Source of the DNA: Fusobacteriaceae bacterium
Lineage (GTDB): Bacteria > Fusobacteriota > Fusobacteriia > Fusobacteriales > Fusobacteriaceae
Length of the DNA: 59,347 nt
Direction of reading: 5' to 3'
Assembly (NCBI GenBank): GCA_031289425.1
Contig: JAITPM010000064.1
Coordinates: 1 to 59,347 of the forward strand
The notes beneath the pieces are model-generated. The model was given only the letters and a program-made list of their open reading frames with translations. It did no database searches and had not been told where the DNA came from. Below, piece by piece: positions 1 through 8,180 of this stretch. Positions within the stretch are counted from its first letter, which is position 1. Every line of letters starts with the position of its first letter. A program made the position numbers and the translations under genes.

Positions 1-11
1 GATTAGAAGGA

Positions 12-296
12 GTGATAACTATAGTAGATAAACATTCAATAATAAATTTAAAGAAAAAAGGACATTCAAATAGAAAAATAGCTAAAATGTTAAGGATTAA
101 TCGAAAAACAGTAGCTAAACATTGGTATGATCATGTTAAACAAAATGCAGAATTACTTAAGGAGAATATAGATGTAAAACTAATACAAGAAGAAATTTAC
201 AATGAACCTAAATATACTGAAGAAATTGATTCATATTTAGGTGAAATACTAACCAATGAAGAAGGAAAATGTAAGTTATTAGGAACCAATAAATAG
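12..296 (+). pseudogene. IS21-family transposase IstA, N-terminal fragment
   Basis: The reading frame encodes the N-terminal helix-turn-helix of an IS21-type IstA transposase (GHSNRKIAKMLRINRKTVAKH, residues about 17-37). It stops after about 94 residues, where full IstA proteins run to about 400-500 and carry a DDE core. No istB follows, so this is a remnant. The frame is open to the left edge of the window. No ATG fits: the Shine-Dalgarno-like AGGAG at 8-12 is correctly spaced from an ATA codon at 21, which may be a decayed ATG. GTG at 12 overlaps the ribosome site and is unlikely to be used. Confidence 0.7.
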
Positions 297-482
297 AGAT
301 TAATGCGATTACAAATTTATGCCTTAATAGCTAAAAAGTGTTGACAATCCAACCAATATTACTTTAATCAATCATTAATAATTATATTTTTAGCATCAAA
401 ATTAAAATATCATTAGCAAAATGCGATAGATGGTTAGCATTTCGCAAATAGTTAACCCTATTTAAACTAGGAGGAAAAATAA
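297..482. other. Intergenic, probable IS21 debris and promoter region
   Basis: This gap has no gene. It contains a TTGACA at 342-347 without a good -10 at standard spacing, and a GGTTA/TAACC inverted repeat flanking TTTCGC at about 431-458. It may be what is left of an IS end; IS21 elements are known to carry outward -35 hexamers near their termini. The AGGAGG at 469-474 is the ribosome site of the next gene. Confidence 0.3.
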
Positions 483-1007
483 ATGAATGAAAAGGCACAT
501 GGATATTTAAGCGCTGCATTTAAAAGAATAAATAAAGATATTGATCAATTATTTGGAAAAAATGAAGAAATGGAAGGATGGATTTTTATGTCTCATAAAT
601 ATTCAGTTAATGATTTAATGAATTCTCGTGAATATGATGACATTTATTCAATAGTTGAAAAAATGGCAAGTGATGTAGAAAATTGGAGAGTTAATAATCA
701 AATGAATCACTCAACAATGCGTGTTTATAATGTAAATAGAGAGTTATTAGCAAACCGCATGAAAAGGTTAGACGATGCAATTAAAAATAGAAAAGAAACT
801 TTGTGGGACAGTATTAGAGAATTTTTTAACAAATTATGGAATGAAATAATGAAAATTCTTCCGGTAATTCTTCCAAAGCTATTAAAATATTTTGATGGTA
901 AAACTGGATTTCTTGGCGGTGTTGGTGAAAAACTATTAGCATTGAATAATAAAATGGATAAAGCATTGATATCAGAAAAAAATAAATTTATTTCTGAAGA
1001 TGATTAA
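483..1007 (+). CDS. Unrecognised 174-aa protein
   Basis: I do not recognise this family. The start is well supported: AGGAGG at 469-474 lies eight bases before the ATG. The protein is soluble-looking and helical. Its central part (residues about 95-135) is charged and then amphipathic (ETLWDSIREFFNKLWNEIMK followed by a Leu/Pro/Lys stretch), which could be a coiled or membrane-associating helix. A glycine-rich turn (GKTGFLGGVGEKL) follows near residue 140. It has no signal peptide and no cysteines. It stands alone between an IS21 remnant and a long AT-rich gap, so it is probably accessory. Its placement near a NERD helicase is suggestive of a mobile or defence region but gives no function. 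Confidence 0.65.
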   Translation: MNEKAHGYLSAAFKRINKDIDQLFGKNEEMEGWIFMSHKYSVNDLMNSREYDDIYSIVEKMASDVENWRVNNQMNHSTMRVYNVNRELLANRMKRLDDAIKNRKETLWDSIREFFNKLWNEIMKILPVILPKLLKYFDGKTGFLGGVGEKLLALNNKMDKALISEKNKFISEDD

Positions 1008-1218
1008 AATAGATATAATTATATATATTACAAAATAAAAATTATTCTTAAAAAATTGCTTATAAGTTACGATTACTCTAATGATTTTAACTACTAGAGC
1101 AGTTTTTAAATGCATATAATCTATTGTACTAAGGTAAAAATTTAATAAAAAAATTCAATTTTTCAAAAAATAAAAAAACTCCATATTTTTGCAATCAAAG
1201 CAATAAAAACCATAATTA

Positions 1219-1288
1219 AAACTATATAAATAGTTATCTCTAAGCAATTTCTTTAAATCAAATTGCTATAGTGTCTTTTATATAGTTT
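1219..1288. repeat. Nested inverted repeat (12-bp outer stem, 8-bp inner stem)
   Basis: The arms AAACTATATAAA (1219-1230) and TTTATATAGTTT (1277-1288) are perfect reverse complements. Inside them AGCAATTT (1243-1250) and AAATTGCT (1260-1267) form a second perfect stem with a nine-base loop. The layout suggests a folded RNA or a small decayed mobile element. No coding sequence lies within it. Confidence 0.45.
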
Positions 1289-1355
1289 ATTAAAATTTAG
1301 GGGGAAAAATATAAAAAATCCAAAAAATAAATATTTTTAAAAAAAATTTTAAAAA

Positions 1356-1389
1356 ATGACAAATACTGTCATATACAATAGTGTATAAT
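1356..1389 (+). promoter_or_regulatory. Candidate promoter with overlapping operator for the MORN-repeat gene
   Basis: ATGACA-AATAC-TGTCAT (1356-1372) is a perfect inverted repeat of operator size. It sits just before an extended -10, TGTATAAT (1382-1389). No -35 at 16-18 bases is strong; the extended TG may compensate. The promoter would drive the gene at 1550. Confidence 0.4.
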
Positions 1390-1434
1390 ACAATCATAGA
1401 AATTATAACAGTCATTGCAAATTTATAAAAAACA

Positions 1435-1464
1435 AAAAATTTTAGATATTTATCTAAAATTTTT
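1435..1464. terminator. Perfect 14-bp AT-rich hairpin
   Basis: The arms at 1435-1448 and 1451-1464 are perfectly complementary with a TT loop, with A-run and T-run flanks. It lies between the candidate promoter and the gene at 1550, so it could be an attenuating leader hairpin. The very low GC makes a strong terminator doubtful. Confidence 0.35.
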
Positions 1465-1549
1465 ACTTAGCAAACAAATAAATATTGCAAATCCGGGATA
1501 TAGGAAATTGTGAGTATCTGAAAACTATGAAAAATAGGAGGAAAATCCA

Positions 1550-2659
1550 ATGGCTCATGTAAAGGATGGTTATTTTGAAGGTTGGGAAGATGGAACACAA
1601 GATACGTACTATGAAAATATTTATACTTGCGGGAAATATAGGAATGGTTTAAAGGAAGGGGAATGGAGATCTTATTATGATGAAGATAAAAAAAGAATCA
1701 GATTTATTGATGCTTATATAAACAACGTAAAAGAAGGAATTTCAGAGGAATATGATGAGTATGGAGATTTACTAGCTCTTTATTTCTATCAGAATGGGAC
1801 AAAAGGGTTCATCGTTGATAATGTAGAATATTACCAATATGATAGTGTAGGAGATAAGAATGTCGGTAAGTTTGTCAGATTAAAAAAAGTTGGAATATGG
1901 AAATGTTATTGTCAAGATGGAAGAATAGAAGAAGCTAATTATAATGATGGGGAAATATGTTCTATATTACATTATTATGATAATAAATTGTTAAATGGTT
2001 CATTCAAATCAAGGTATGAAAATAATGGACATATAGCTGAATATAATTATAAAAATGGGAAATTGAATGGAATCTGTAGGTGGTATTATGAAACTGGTAA
2101 ATTAGAAGTGGAAACTAATTATACAGATGGGAAAGAAAATGGAATGGTAAAAGAATACTATGAAACTGGGAATTTAAACTTTGAAGGAATATTTAAAGAT
2201 GGGAAAGAAAATGGAATAGTAAAAGAATACTATAAAAATGGGAATTTACGCTTTGAAGAAATATTTAAAGAGGGGAAAAGAAATGGCTTATGTAGATGGT
2301 ACTATGAAAATGGGAATTTAGACTTTGAAGGAATATTTAAAGATGGAAAGAGAAATGGCTTATGTAGATGGTACTATGAAAATGGGAAATTGGAACAAGA
2401 AAGTTATTATATAAATGGGAAAAAGAACGGAATATCTGAAAAATACTATGAAAACGGGAACATTAAGAGTGAACGAAATTATATGGAAGAAAAAGGGGAC
2501 GGTAATCACAAGGGTGAGTGTCCCTATAAATGGGAATATTTCGCAAAAAAATTAAAAAAAGAAGATATATTAAAAAAATATTGTGAAAAAGAAAATATGC
2601 AAGAAGCGATCTTTTGTATGATTGAAAAAACGGAAGATTTATGTATATGTTATCATTAA
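1550..2659 (+). CDS. MORN_2-repeat protein (YwqK-like)
   Basis: The 369-aa protein is built mostly of MORN_2-type repeats with the pattern NGK-NG-(x)2-x-YYENG-L. Six 24-residue units (residues about 169-312) are nearly regular; weaker copies precede them from about residue 30. There is no signal peptide or membrane segment. The last 55 residues are unlike the repeats and contain several cysteines. Such proteins are abundant in Fusobacteriota and are often labelled YwqK-family antitoxin, a name with little functional support; no partner toxin is visible here. An AGGAGG-type ribosome site precedes the ATG. The repeats probably mediate protein or lipid contact. Confidence 0.8.
   Translation: MAHVKDGYFEGWEDGTQDTYYENIYTCGKYRNGLKEGEWRSYYDEDKKRIRFIDAYINNVKEGISEEYDEYGDLLALYFYQNGTKGFIVDNVEYYQYDSVGDKNVGKFVRLKKVGIWKCYCQDGRIEEANYNDGEICSILHYYDNKLLNGSFKSRYENNGHIAEYNYKNGKLNGICRWYYETGKLEVETNYTDGKENGMVKEYYETGNLNFEGIFKDGKENGIVKEYYKNGNLRFEEIFKEGKRNGLCRWYYENGNLDFEGIFKDGKRNGLCRWYYENGKLEQESYYINGKKNGISEKYYENGNIKSERNYMEEKGDGNHKGECPYKWEYFAKKLKKEDILKKYCEKENMQEAIFCMIEKTEDLCICYH
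2054..2485 (+). repeat. Six tandem 72-bp coding repeats
   Basis: In-frame units begin at 2054, 2126, 2198, 2270, 2342 and 2414. Units 4 and 5 share long identical stretches around the LCRWYYENG codons, and units 2 and 3 share the KEYY half. The high DNA identity means copy number can change by slippage or recombination. Confidence 0.75.
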
Positions 2660-2795
2660 AGTCATATCTTATTTAGAATAAAGTACATGTACTAGGAAAA
2701 TTGTACTATTGAAATGTAAATAACCATTTGAATGTAAATATTATTTAAATGAAATGAAAATTATAATTTTTATTGTTAATTCTGGAGGAAAAATT

Positions 2796-2999
2796 ATGGG
2801 AAAAAGAGTCGTTAATATAAATACAGTGAAGGTCTGTGCCTTCTGTAAATATTGGTATGACCCCACTAATAGTGCCATTAATCCCAAGATTGGGCTATTG
2901 TGGGAATTCGATACAGATATGTTTGCAAAATGTATGAAGAATAATTTGATGAAAAGAAGAAGTTTTATGATTTGCAATAAGTTCGAGAAGAAGATATAA
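2796..2999 (+). CDS. Small four-cysteine protein, probable zinc binding
   Basis: This 67-aa protein carries CAFCKYWYDP near residue 13 and two further cysteines (AKCMKN and MICNKF). The spacing suggests a single zinc site made from two Cys pairs. The start at 2796 is chosen because GGAGG at 2784-2788 lies seven bases upstream; an upstream in-frame ATG at 2754 has no ribosome site. I do not recognise the family. It sits 44 bases before the NERD helicase on the same strand and may be co-transcribed with it. Confidence 0.6.
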   Translation: MGKRVVNINTVKVCAFCKYWYDPTNSAINPKIGLLWEFDTDMFAKCMKNNLMKRRSFMICNKFEKKI

Positions 3000-3043
3000 T
3001 GAGATTAAGCAAATAATAAAAATTCTCACAGGAGGCATCCCGG

Positions 3044-4744
3044 ATGGCCAAAATGATACCAAACATAATTTCCCCCGAGATAAAAAGTGGTGCAGAACGA
3101 AAAATCTTCGAATGGTTCAAAAATTCCACGGACACAACAGACTGGATAATACTGCATTCTCTGGGAATCGCAAACCACAGCACACTCATCTATGGTGAAA
3201 TCGACTTCTTGGTACTTGCACCGAAATTAGGAATATTCGCTCTGGAAGTAAAGGGTGGTCGAGTGGGTCGAGCTGATGGTGTATGGAGCTTCACAAACCG
3301 TTATGGAAATACAAATACTAAAAGTCGCAGCCCTTTTGAACAGGCGCACGAAGGCATTTTCAGTATAATGGAAGCTATAAAAAAAACAGGTAACATAAGG
3401 TTGAGTAGTCTTTTATTTGGCTCCGGAGTTATGTTTCCCGATATTGTATTTGAAACTGAAGGAGTGGACACCCATCAATGGCAGGTATTCGATAGACGTG
3501 ATGGTGAAAATGTAGGTGCCTTTATACGCCGCCTTGCTGAAAACTGCCGACGTGAGTGGCAAGAAACTTATAAATCATTTCCGGCAGATAAAACTCCCGA
3601 TGTGCAAGCTATCAAAGACCTTGCACAGTTTTTACGTGGAGATTTTGATAAGGTCGTACCACTTGCTTCACGTATACAGGATGCTGAAAAAGAGCTGATT
3701 AAGCTTACGTCTGAGCAACTCTTATGCCTTGATAGTCTCGAAGATAATCCACGCTGTCTCATCCACGGTGCAGCAGGAACAGGGAAAACACTTTTAGCAT
3801 TAGAAAATGCAAAGAGATCTATAATTTCAGGAGAGAAAACCGCATTTTTTTGTTTTAATGTGATGTTAGGAGACTGGGTAAAAAAATCTTTTGAATCTTC
3901 AGGAATTTTGCCGAATTTTGCTGGGACATTCCATGATTTTTTATTGCAAACAATCAAGAATACAGGAATACAAGTCACTATTCCATTACAGGATATAGAA
4001 CAATCACAGTTTTGGCAGATTGATTTGCCAATGATGTTTTTTGAGGCCGTAGAAAAAAATCCTATTCGATTTGATAAAATAATTATTGACGAAGCGCAAG
4101 ATTTGATTACATCAGAATATCTTGAGGTATTCAATGAAATTTTGGAAAATGGAATTGCTCGTGGAAAATGGACTATGTTTGCTGATTTTTCAAGACAGGC
4201 AATTTTTCTAGATAATGTTTCTTCGGAAAAATTGAAGGATATGATAGCTTCTTGCGCATCATATACTAACTATCACTTGCATGTGAATTGCAGGAACACC
4301 AAACAAATCGGAAGTGCTATCCAAGCTCTTACTGGGTTTGATACGAAAGCTTATATAAATACTGCTATAGATGGCTGTCCTGTCCGTTATTGCACATGGC
4401 ACAATATCGAGGATCAAAAAGAACAACTGGAAACGATACTGAGTAACCTTATACAAAAAGAAGGTATTGCAGCGGAAGACATTACAATTCTTTCGCCGGT
4501 ACATAAGGAAAAGTCTGTTGTTGATTCTATTTCACACAAAATTACTAATTATGAGGTACAACATAAAGGATTAACATTTAGCACTATAAGAAGATTTAAG
4601 GGGCTTGAGAATGCGGTCATTATACTTACGGATGTTACTTCTTTTGATAATTCAAAAGTGATTTATGTCGGTTCAAGTCGAGCTCGTAGCATGTTGATAG
4701 TTTTTGAATCAGATAAGGCGCATAGACAGAGGGTATCACATTAG
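3044..4744 (+). CDS. NERD-domain nuclease fused to UvrD-type helicase
   Basis: The 566-aa protein begins with a NERD domain with an intact PD-(D/E)xK-type site (D54, then E68-V-K70). It continues with a superfamily 1 helicase core: Walker A GAAGTGKT (242-249), Walker B IIIDEAQD (346-353), and late motifs including RRFKGLENAV and VGSSRARSM near the C terminus. GGAGG at 3031-3035 fixes the start. The first half is clearly richer in GC than neighbouring genes (about 42% in lines I counted), which suggests acquisition. NERD-helicase proteins occur in restriction and phage-defence settings and in DNA repair; here no methylase or other partner is seen. The predicted activity is ATP-dependent DNA unwinding with nuclease action. 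Confidence 0.85.
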   Translation: MAKMIPNIISPEIKSGAERKIFEWFKNSTDTTDWIILHSLGIANHSTLIYGEIDFLVLAPKLGIFALEVKGGRVGRADGVWSFTNRYGNTNTKSRSPFEQAHEGIFSIMEAIKKTGNIRLSSLLFGSGVMFPDIVFETEGVDTHQWQVFDRRDGENVGAFIRRLAENCRREWQETYKSFPADKTPDVQAIKDLAQFLRGDFDKVVPLASRIQDAEKELIKLTSEQLLCLDSLEDNPRCLIHGAAGTGKTLLALENAKRSIISGEKTAFFCFNVMLGDWVKKSFESSGILPNFAGTFHDFLLQTIKNTGIQVTIPLQDIEQSQFWQIDLPMMFFEAVEKNPIRFDKIIIDEAQDLITSEYLEVFNEILENGIARGKWTMFADFSRQAIFLDNVSSEKLKDMIASCASYTNYHLHVNCRNTKQIGSAIQALTGFDTKAYINTAIDGCPVRYCTWHNIEDQKEQLETILSNLIQKEGIAAEDITILSPVHKEKSVVDSISHKITNYEVQHKGLTFSTIRRFKGLENAVIILTDVTSFDNSKVIYVGSSRARSMLIVFESDKAHRQRVSH

Positions 4745-4747
4745 TAG

Positions 4748-4766
4748 GGGCGTTGCTTGCAACGCC
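4748..4766. repeat. GTAGGGGCG-type palindromic repeat
   Basis: GGCGTTGC-TT-GCAACGCC is a perfect hairpin preceded by GTAGGG and followed by an A-run. The T-run needed for termination on the plus strand is absent, so it looks like a dispersed palindromic intergenic repeat rather than a terminator. Related GC-rich palindromes occur at 23885 and 27476. Confidence 0.5.
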
Positions 4767-4807
4767 AAAAAAAACACGATAAAATTCATAATTTATTAAA
4801 ATAACAG

Positions 4808-4837
4808 TTGAAATTTCATATCAATTTATGATATAAT
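4808..4837 (+). promoter_or_regulatory. Promoter of tRNA-Glu
   Basis: TTGAAA (4808-4813) and TATAAT (4832-4837) are 18 bases apart. Transcription would begin about 65 bases before the mature tRNA. Confidence 0.6.
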
Positions 4838-4910
4838 TACAGTCAGTGCAGAATAGGAGATCAGTTCAAATAAAAACTGAGATTAAATTCTAGTGGATAT
4901 GCTGTAAAAT

Positions 4911-4985
4911 GCGCCTATAGTCTAGTGGCTAGGACGCCGCATTCTCAGTGCGGAGAGGAGAGTTCGAATCTCTCTAGGCGTACCA
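4911..4985 (+). tRNA. tRNA-Glu (anticodon CTC)
   Basis: The 75-base sequence folds as a full cloverleaf. The acceptor stem is GCGCCTA/TAGGCGT, the D arm GTC...GAC, the anticodon stem CCGCA/TGCGG with loop TTCTCAG, and the T arm GAGAG-TTCGAAT-CTCTC. Bases 34-36 of the loop read CTC, which decodes GAG as glutamate. The CCA end is encoded. It is a single gene with its own promoter and terminator. Confidence 0.92.
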
Positions 4986-5071
4986 ATAAAAAAATGATTG
5001 AAATTTATATAAGGTTGAAAAAATTAATATTATTTAGATGGAAGCTATTCCAATCATCAAAGTAAATCTTT

Positions 5072-5110
5072 AATATCTCTAACATATTTCATTGTCAGAG
5101 ATATTTTTTT
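5072..5110 (+). terminator. Terminator downstream of tRNA-Glu
   Basis: AATATCTCT (5072-5080) pairs with AGAGATATT (5097-5105), and seven T residues follow at 5104-5110. Confidence 0.65.
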
Positions 5111-5414
5111 ATTTATCCCCAAAAATATTTGACAAAGAGACAATAATTAAAGTCTAATATAATTAATATGATAAAACTATTGAGATATTATATTTTAATA
5201 ATATTTACAAGAAAGAAAAAATATAGTACAATTTATATATCAATACATATATTTCAAGGGAATAAATACTTAGGTAAAATAAATTACGAGTATTGACAAT
5301 AAGTGTCGGCATAATTAGGTAAAATATCTGGAAATTATAAGTGTAGTATGATGTCTTCGACTTGCGTAGATTTTTATTGAGTGCCCGGAACAAGCGCAAA
5401 TGAGAGGAGGGGAA

Positions 5415-5918
5415 ATGTATATACTGGAAAGATATATGCCTCTAGGTGTATGTTTTATGATTTTAGTGTTTATGTTGTTATTAATCAACTATATAGGCCG
5501 TGAAAACTTAACAGGCGCATATATGGGGCATCTTCATTGGGTCTTGGTAATTCTATATACGAGTTTGTTATTTTTGGTCTATAGGTTTTATGGCCAATTT
5601 GGAACGATTACATCAGATACAGTACTGGGATTTATACTTATATGGATTGATCTTACATCAATATGGTTGTATTACTGTTGTAAGATGGAATATATAGTAA
5701 AAAGGCGTATTAATAGACTACATAAAATTATGAAGGAAATGATAGATAACTTACAACATTATACATTGTTGGTACAGAATGCAGAAAAATATAGACTTAC
5801 AGATACAGAAATTATAAATTTAAAATTTAAACGTGATGAATTAAGGGATGATTTTAATGAATTGAAGCAAATAATGAAGGAAAGAGGTATAAAAAGAGAT
5901 GCAAAAATTTATGACTAA
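5415..5918 (+). CDS. Membrane protein with C-terminal coiled coil, unrecognised
   Basis: The protein has three predicted membrane helices in the first 90 residues (around VCFMILVFMLLLI, LHWVLVILYTSLLFLVY and VLGFILIWIDLTSIWLYY). A charged helical tail of about 75 residues with coiled-coil character follows. The start at 5415 is preferred because AGGAGG at 5405-5410 precedes it; the in-frame ATG at 5400 would overlap its own ribosome site. The gene is monocistronic, bounded by the tRNA terminator and a terminator at 5939. No family is recognised; the layout would suit a small membrane scaffold. Confidence 0.65.
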   Translation: MYILERYMPLGVCFMILVFMLLLINYIGRENLTGAYMGHLHWVLVILYTSLLFLVYRFYGQFGTITSDTVLGFILIWIDLTSIWLYYCCKMEYIVKRRINRLHKIMKEMIDNLQHYTLLVQNAEKYRLTDTEIINLKFKRDELRDDFNELKQIMKERGIKRDAKIYD

Positions 5919-5938
5919 TCAGGATGAAGAAATTTAAA

Positions 5939-5980
5939 GGCTAATACAATTTACCAACAAATTTGTATTAGCCTTTTATT
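5939..5980. terminator. Bidirectional terminator
   Basis: GGCTAATACAA (5939-5949) pairs with TTGTATTAGCC (5963-5973), followed by TTTT. A/T runs on both sides let it serve the membrane-protein gene and the convergent debranching-enzyme gene. Confidence 0.75.
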
Positions 5981-6001
5981 ATTAAAATTAGAATTTTACT
6001 A

Positions 6002-7987
6002 TTATTTACTTATCAAAATAAGACAACTATTCGAAGCCAAACTATAATCATTTGCGATGATTTCTCCGTTTTCTGTAAAATCAGTATCTCTTTCAATAGC
6101 CGTATCAACAAATATTCTCCAGTGTTTCTCTGGTTGTGTCTGAGGAAGTGCAAAGGTTAAGTGGCTATGATACGAATTTAGAGCAATATGAAACCTTGTG
6201 TCAGAATCTCTATCAAATAGCGTAAATGCTATGCTCAAGGAATTTTTACTATAATCAGGAGTGTTTAGATTTACACCATGCAAAGCGACATCAAAACTAT
6301 CAGATTCTATATTTTCGTCTAGAAGCTCCAACTGTAAGTAATCTGCTTTTCTAAAAATTTTATACTTTTTTCTAAGGTTTATCATATTTTTTACGAATTG
6401 ATAAATATCATAAAAATCAGAGTGCCCTCTTTCCCAATTTATCCATGTAGAAAGGTTATCTTGACAATAAGGGTTGTTGTTACCAAATTGAGTATGTCCT
6501 AATTCATCTCCCATTCTTATCATAGGGACACCTTGAGAAATTAATAAAATCAAGAACATATTTTTTATAAGTTTTTTTCTTAATGCTCTTAAGTTAGGGT
6601 TATTTGTAAGACCTTCTTCCCCCCAATTGGATGAAAAATTCTGATTTTCTCCGTCATTATTATTTTCACCATTATTTAAATTGTGTTTTGAGTTATAACT
6701 TACCAAATCCAGCATTGTAAAACCGTCATGAGATGTAATAAAATTGATACTGCTGGTTGGATTTCTATTGTCTCTCTTGAATAAATCAGGACTGCCAAAA
6801 ATCCTTTTCAGAAGCTCAGGAACCAATTCGAAATCTCCCTTTATGAAACGTCTGACTACATCCCTATATTTTCCGTTCCATTCGCTCCAATTATTGGGCA
6901 TGTCACCCAAGAAATATCCTTCAATATCCCAACTTTCAGATATGAGTTTAGCATTTTTTAAAATAGGGTCACAAGCTATATCGTCCAATATCGAAGGGGA
7001 CAACCATTGTCCTATCTCATCTCTACCCATTATAGGGGCAAGGTCAAACCTGAAGCCGTCTATTCCGATTGAGTCATACCAATAATACAAAGATTCTATT
7101 ATTATTTGTTTGGATAATTTGCCGTTACAAATAAATGTATTCCCGCACCCGGAATAATTTTTATATTCTTTTTTATCTTCATCCATAATATAAAAAGAAT
7201 CATGGTTCATGGCTTTAAAATTATATATAGGACCATTTTTACCGCCCTCTGCTGTATGGTTATAGACAACATCTATAATAACTTCTATATTGTTATCATG
7301 AAGTTCTTTTACAAGGTTTTTGAATTCTTTGATTTCATCAAAAGAGGATGAGATCTTACTATTTGAAAATTGTTTTGTAATGGCAAAAAAACCTATTGGA
7401 TTATATCCCCAAATATTTTTTAATGGTTCTCCGGAAAGAGGATTTTTTTGATTTATCTGGTCATCCCATTCAAAAATCGGTAAAAATTCAACTGCCGTAA
7501 TGCCCAATTCTTTGAGGTAAGGGATTTTTTCTCTGAATCCGTGATATGTCCCGGGGAGAATCACATTTGAGTTGCCATTCTTTGTAAAAAATTTTATATG
7601 CGCCTCGTATATAATTGTATCTTCCCAAGGAATGTTCAAATGAGATGTTGGATTTTTAGCTGTTTTTACTGCTATATTTTTCTTTTTTGTATATAGTTTA
7701 TTCCCGGTATATGCCAAGGAAAAAGGATCTAATATTTCGGGAGAATCATCAATTGTCCACGTGTACATTATACCTTCGGTTAATTCTTCTATAAAAATAT
7801 GCCAAACGTCTTGAGTTTTATTGATTTTTGGATCCAATCTGTAGCTTTTACTTGGGATAATGTCTATATCATTGTAGTATAAGTTTAGAATGATCCTATT
7901 TTTATCTTTCGCATAAATTGAAAAATTAATACCATTATCTTCTACAGTAGAACCTAATTTTGGGTAACCATTTTTTATAAAATCCAT
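6002..7987 (-). CDS. glgX: Glycogen debranching enzyme / isoamylase (GH13)
   Basis: This 661-aa protein hydrolyses alpha-1,6 branches of glycogen-like glucans. An N-terminal CBM48-like beta domain (residues about 8-100) is followed by a GH13 barrel. The four conserved regions are visible: DVVYNHTAEG, GFRFDLAP with nucleophile D315, ISESWDIEG with acid E351, and FITSHDG with D421. The start is taken at 7987, where GGTGG lies five bases upstream; a longer reading frame to 8053 has no ribosome site. No other glycogen genes lie next to it. It reads away from the dehydrogenase gene across a 190-base divergent promoter region. Confidence 0.9.
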   Translation of the reverse strand: MDFIKNGYPKLGSTVEDNGINFSIYAKDKNRIILNLYYNDIDIIPSKSYRLDPKINKTQDVWHIFIEELTEGIMYTWTIDDSPEILDPFSLAYTGNKLYTKKKNIAVKTAKNPTSHLNIPWEDTIIYEAHIKFFTKNGNSNVILPGTYHGFREKIPYLKELGITAVEFLPIFEWDDQINQKNPLSGEPLKNIWGYNPIGFFAITKQFSNSKISSSFDEIKEFKNLVKELHDNNIEVIIDVVYNHTAEGGKNGPIYNFKAMNHDSFYIMDEDKKEYKNYSGCGNTFICNGKLSKQIIIESLYYWYDSIGIDGFRFDLAPIMGRDEIGQWLSPSILDDIACDPILKNAKLISESWDIEGYFLGDMPNNWSEWNGKYRDVVRRFIKGDFELVPELLKRIFGSPDLFKRDNRNPTSSINFITSHDGFTMLDLVSYNSKHNLNNGENNNDGENQNFSSNWGEEGLTNNPNLRALRKKLIKNMFLILLISQGVPMIRMGDELGHTQFGNNNPYCQDNLSTWINWERGHSDFYDIYQFVKNMINLRKKYKIFRKADYLQLELLDENIESDSFDVALHGVNLNTPDYSKNSLSIAFTLFDRDSDTRFHIALNSYHSHLTFALPQTQPEKHWRIFVDTAIERDTDFTENGEIIANDYSLASNSCLILISK

Positions 7988-8093
7988 AAAACCACCATGT
8001 AATAAAATTATATTATAATCATAATTATAATATATTATTGCTATAAAAGTCAAGTTTTATTGGAATATTGAGATTGCAGATTAAAAATTCCAT

Positions 8094-8121
8094 TTGAAAA
8101 TAAAAAAAAATAATGTATAAT
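8094..8121 (+). promoter_or_regulatory. Promoter of the 2-hydroxyacid dehydrogenase gene
   Basis: TTGAAA (8094-8099) and an extended -10, TGTATAAT with TATAAT at 8116-8121, are 16 bases apart. It lies 60 bases before the start codon at 8181. Confidence 0.65.
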
Positions 8122-8180
8122 ATAAAAATAAAAAAAATATAAAAATAACACGAAAATAGAAACAGGGAGGAGAAATAAAA

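Larger units (their letters stand above)
1008..1549. other. Long intergenic region with nested inverted repeats
   Basis: There is no convincing ORF in these 540 bases. Three structured elements are visible and are listed separately: a nested inverted repeat at 1219-1288, a short palindrome next to an extended -10 at 1356-1389, and a long AT hairpin at 1435-1464. A GGGGG ribosome-site-like run at 1300-1304 is not followed by a usable start. Confidence 0.6.

Noticed and set aside
2054-2485. CRISPR array
   Set aside because: The regularly spaced repeats are in-frame coding units of a MORN protein with no unique spacers.
2741-2977. 78-codon minus-strand ORF over the small Cys protein gene
   Set aside because: The plus-strand gene has a good ribosome site and a plausible zinc motif; the minus frame has neither.
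3568-4134. 188-codon minus-strand ORF inside the NERD-helicase gene
   Set aside because: It is antisense to a gene with clear helicase motifs and shows no recognisable domain.
4748-4774. GC-rich hairpin after the NERD helicase as a rho-independent terminator
   Set aside because: An A-run rather than a T-run follows the stem on the plus strand, so it was classed as a palindromic repeat.
4911-4985. tRNA-Glu as an integration site of a mobile element
   Set aside because: No integrase gene and no second copy of the tRNA 3' end was seen in the flanking accessory region.
5205-5399. 64-codon minus-strand ORF upstream of the membrane-protein gene
   Set aside because: It lies in an AT-rich promoter region without ribosome site and its Tyr/Ile/Leu-rich translation is typical of chance ORFs.
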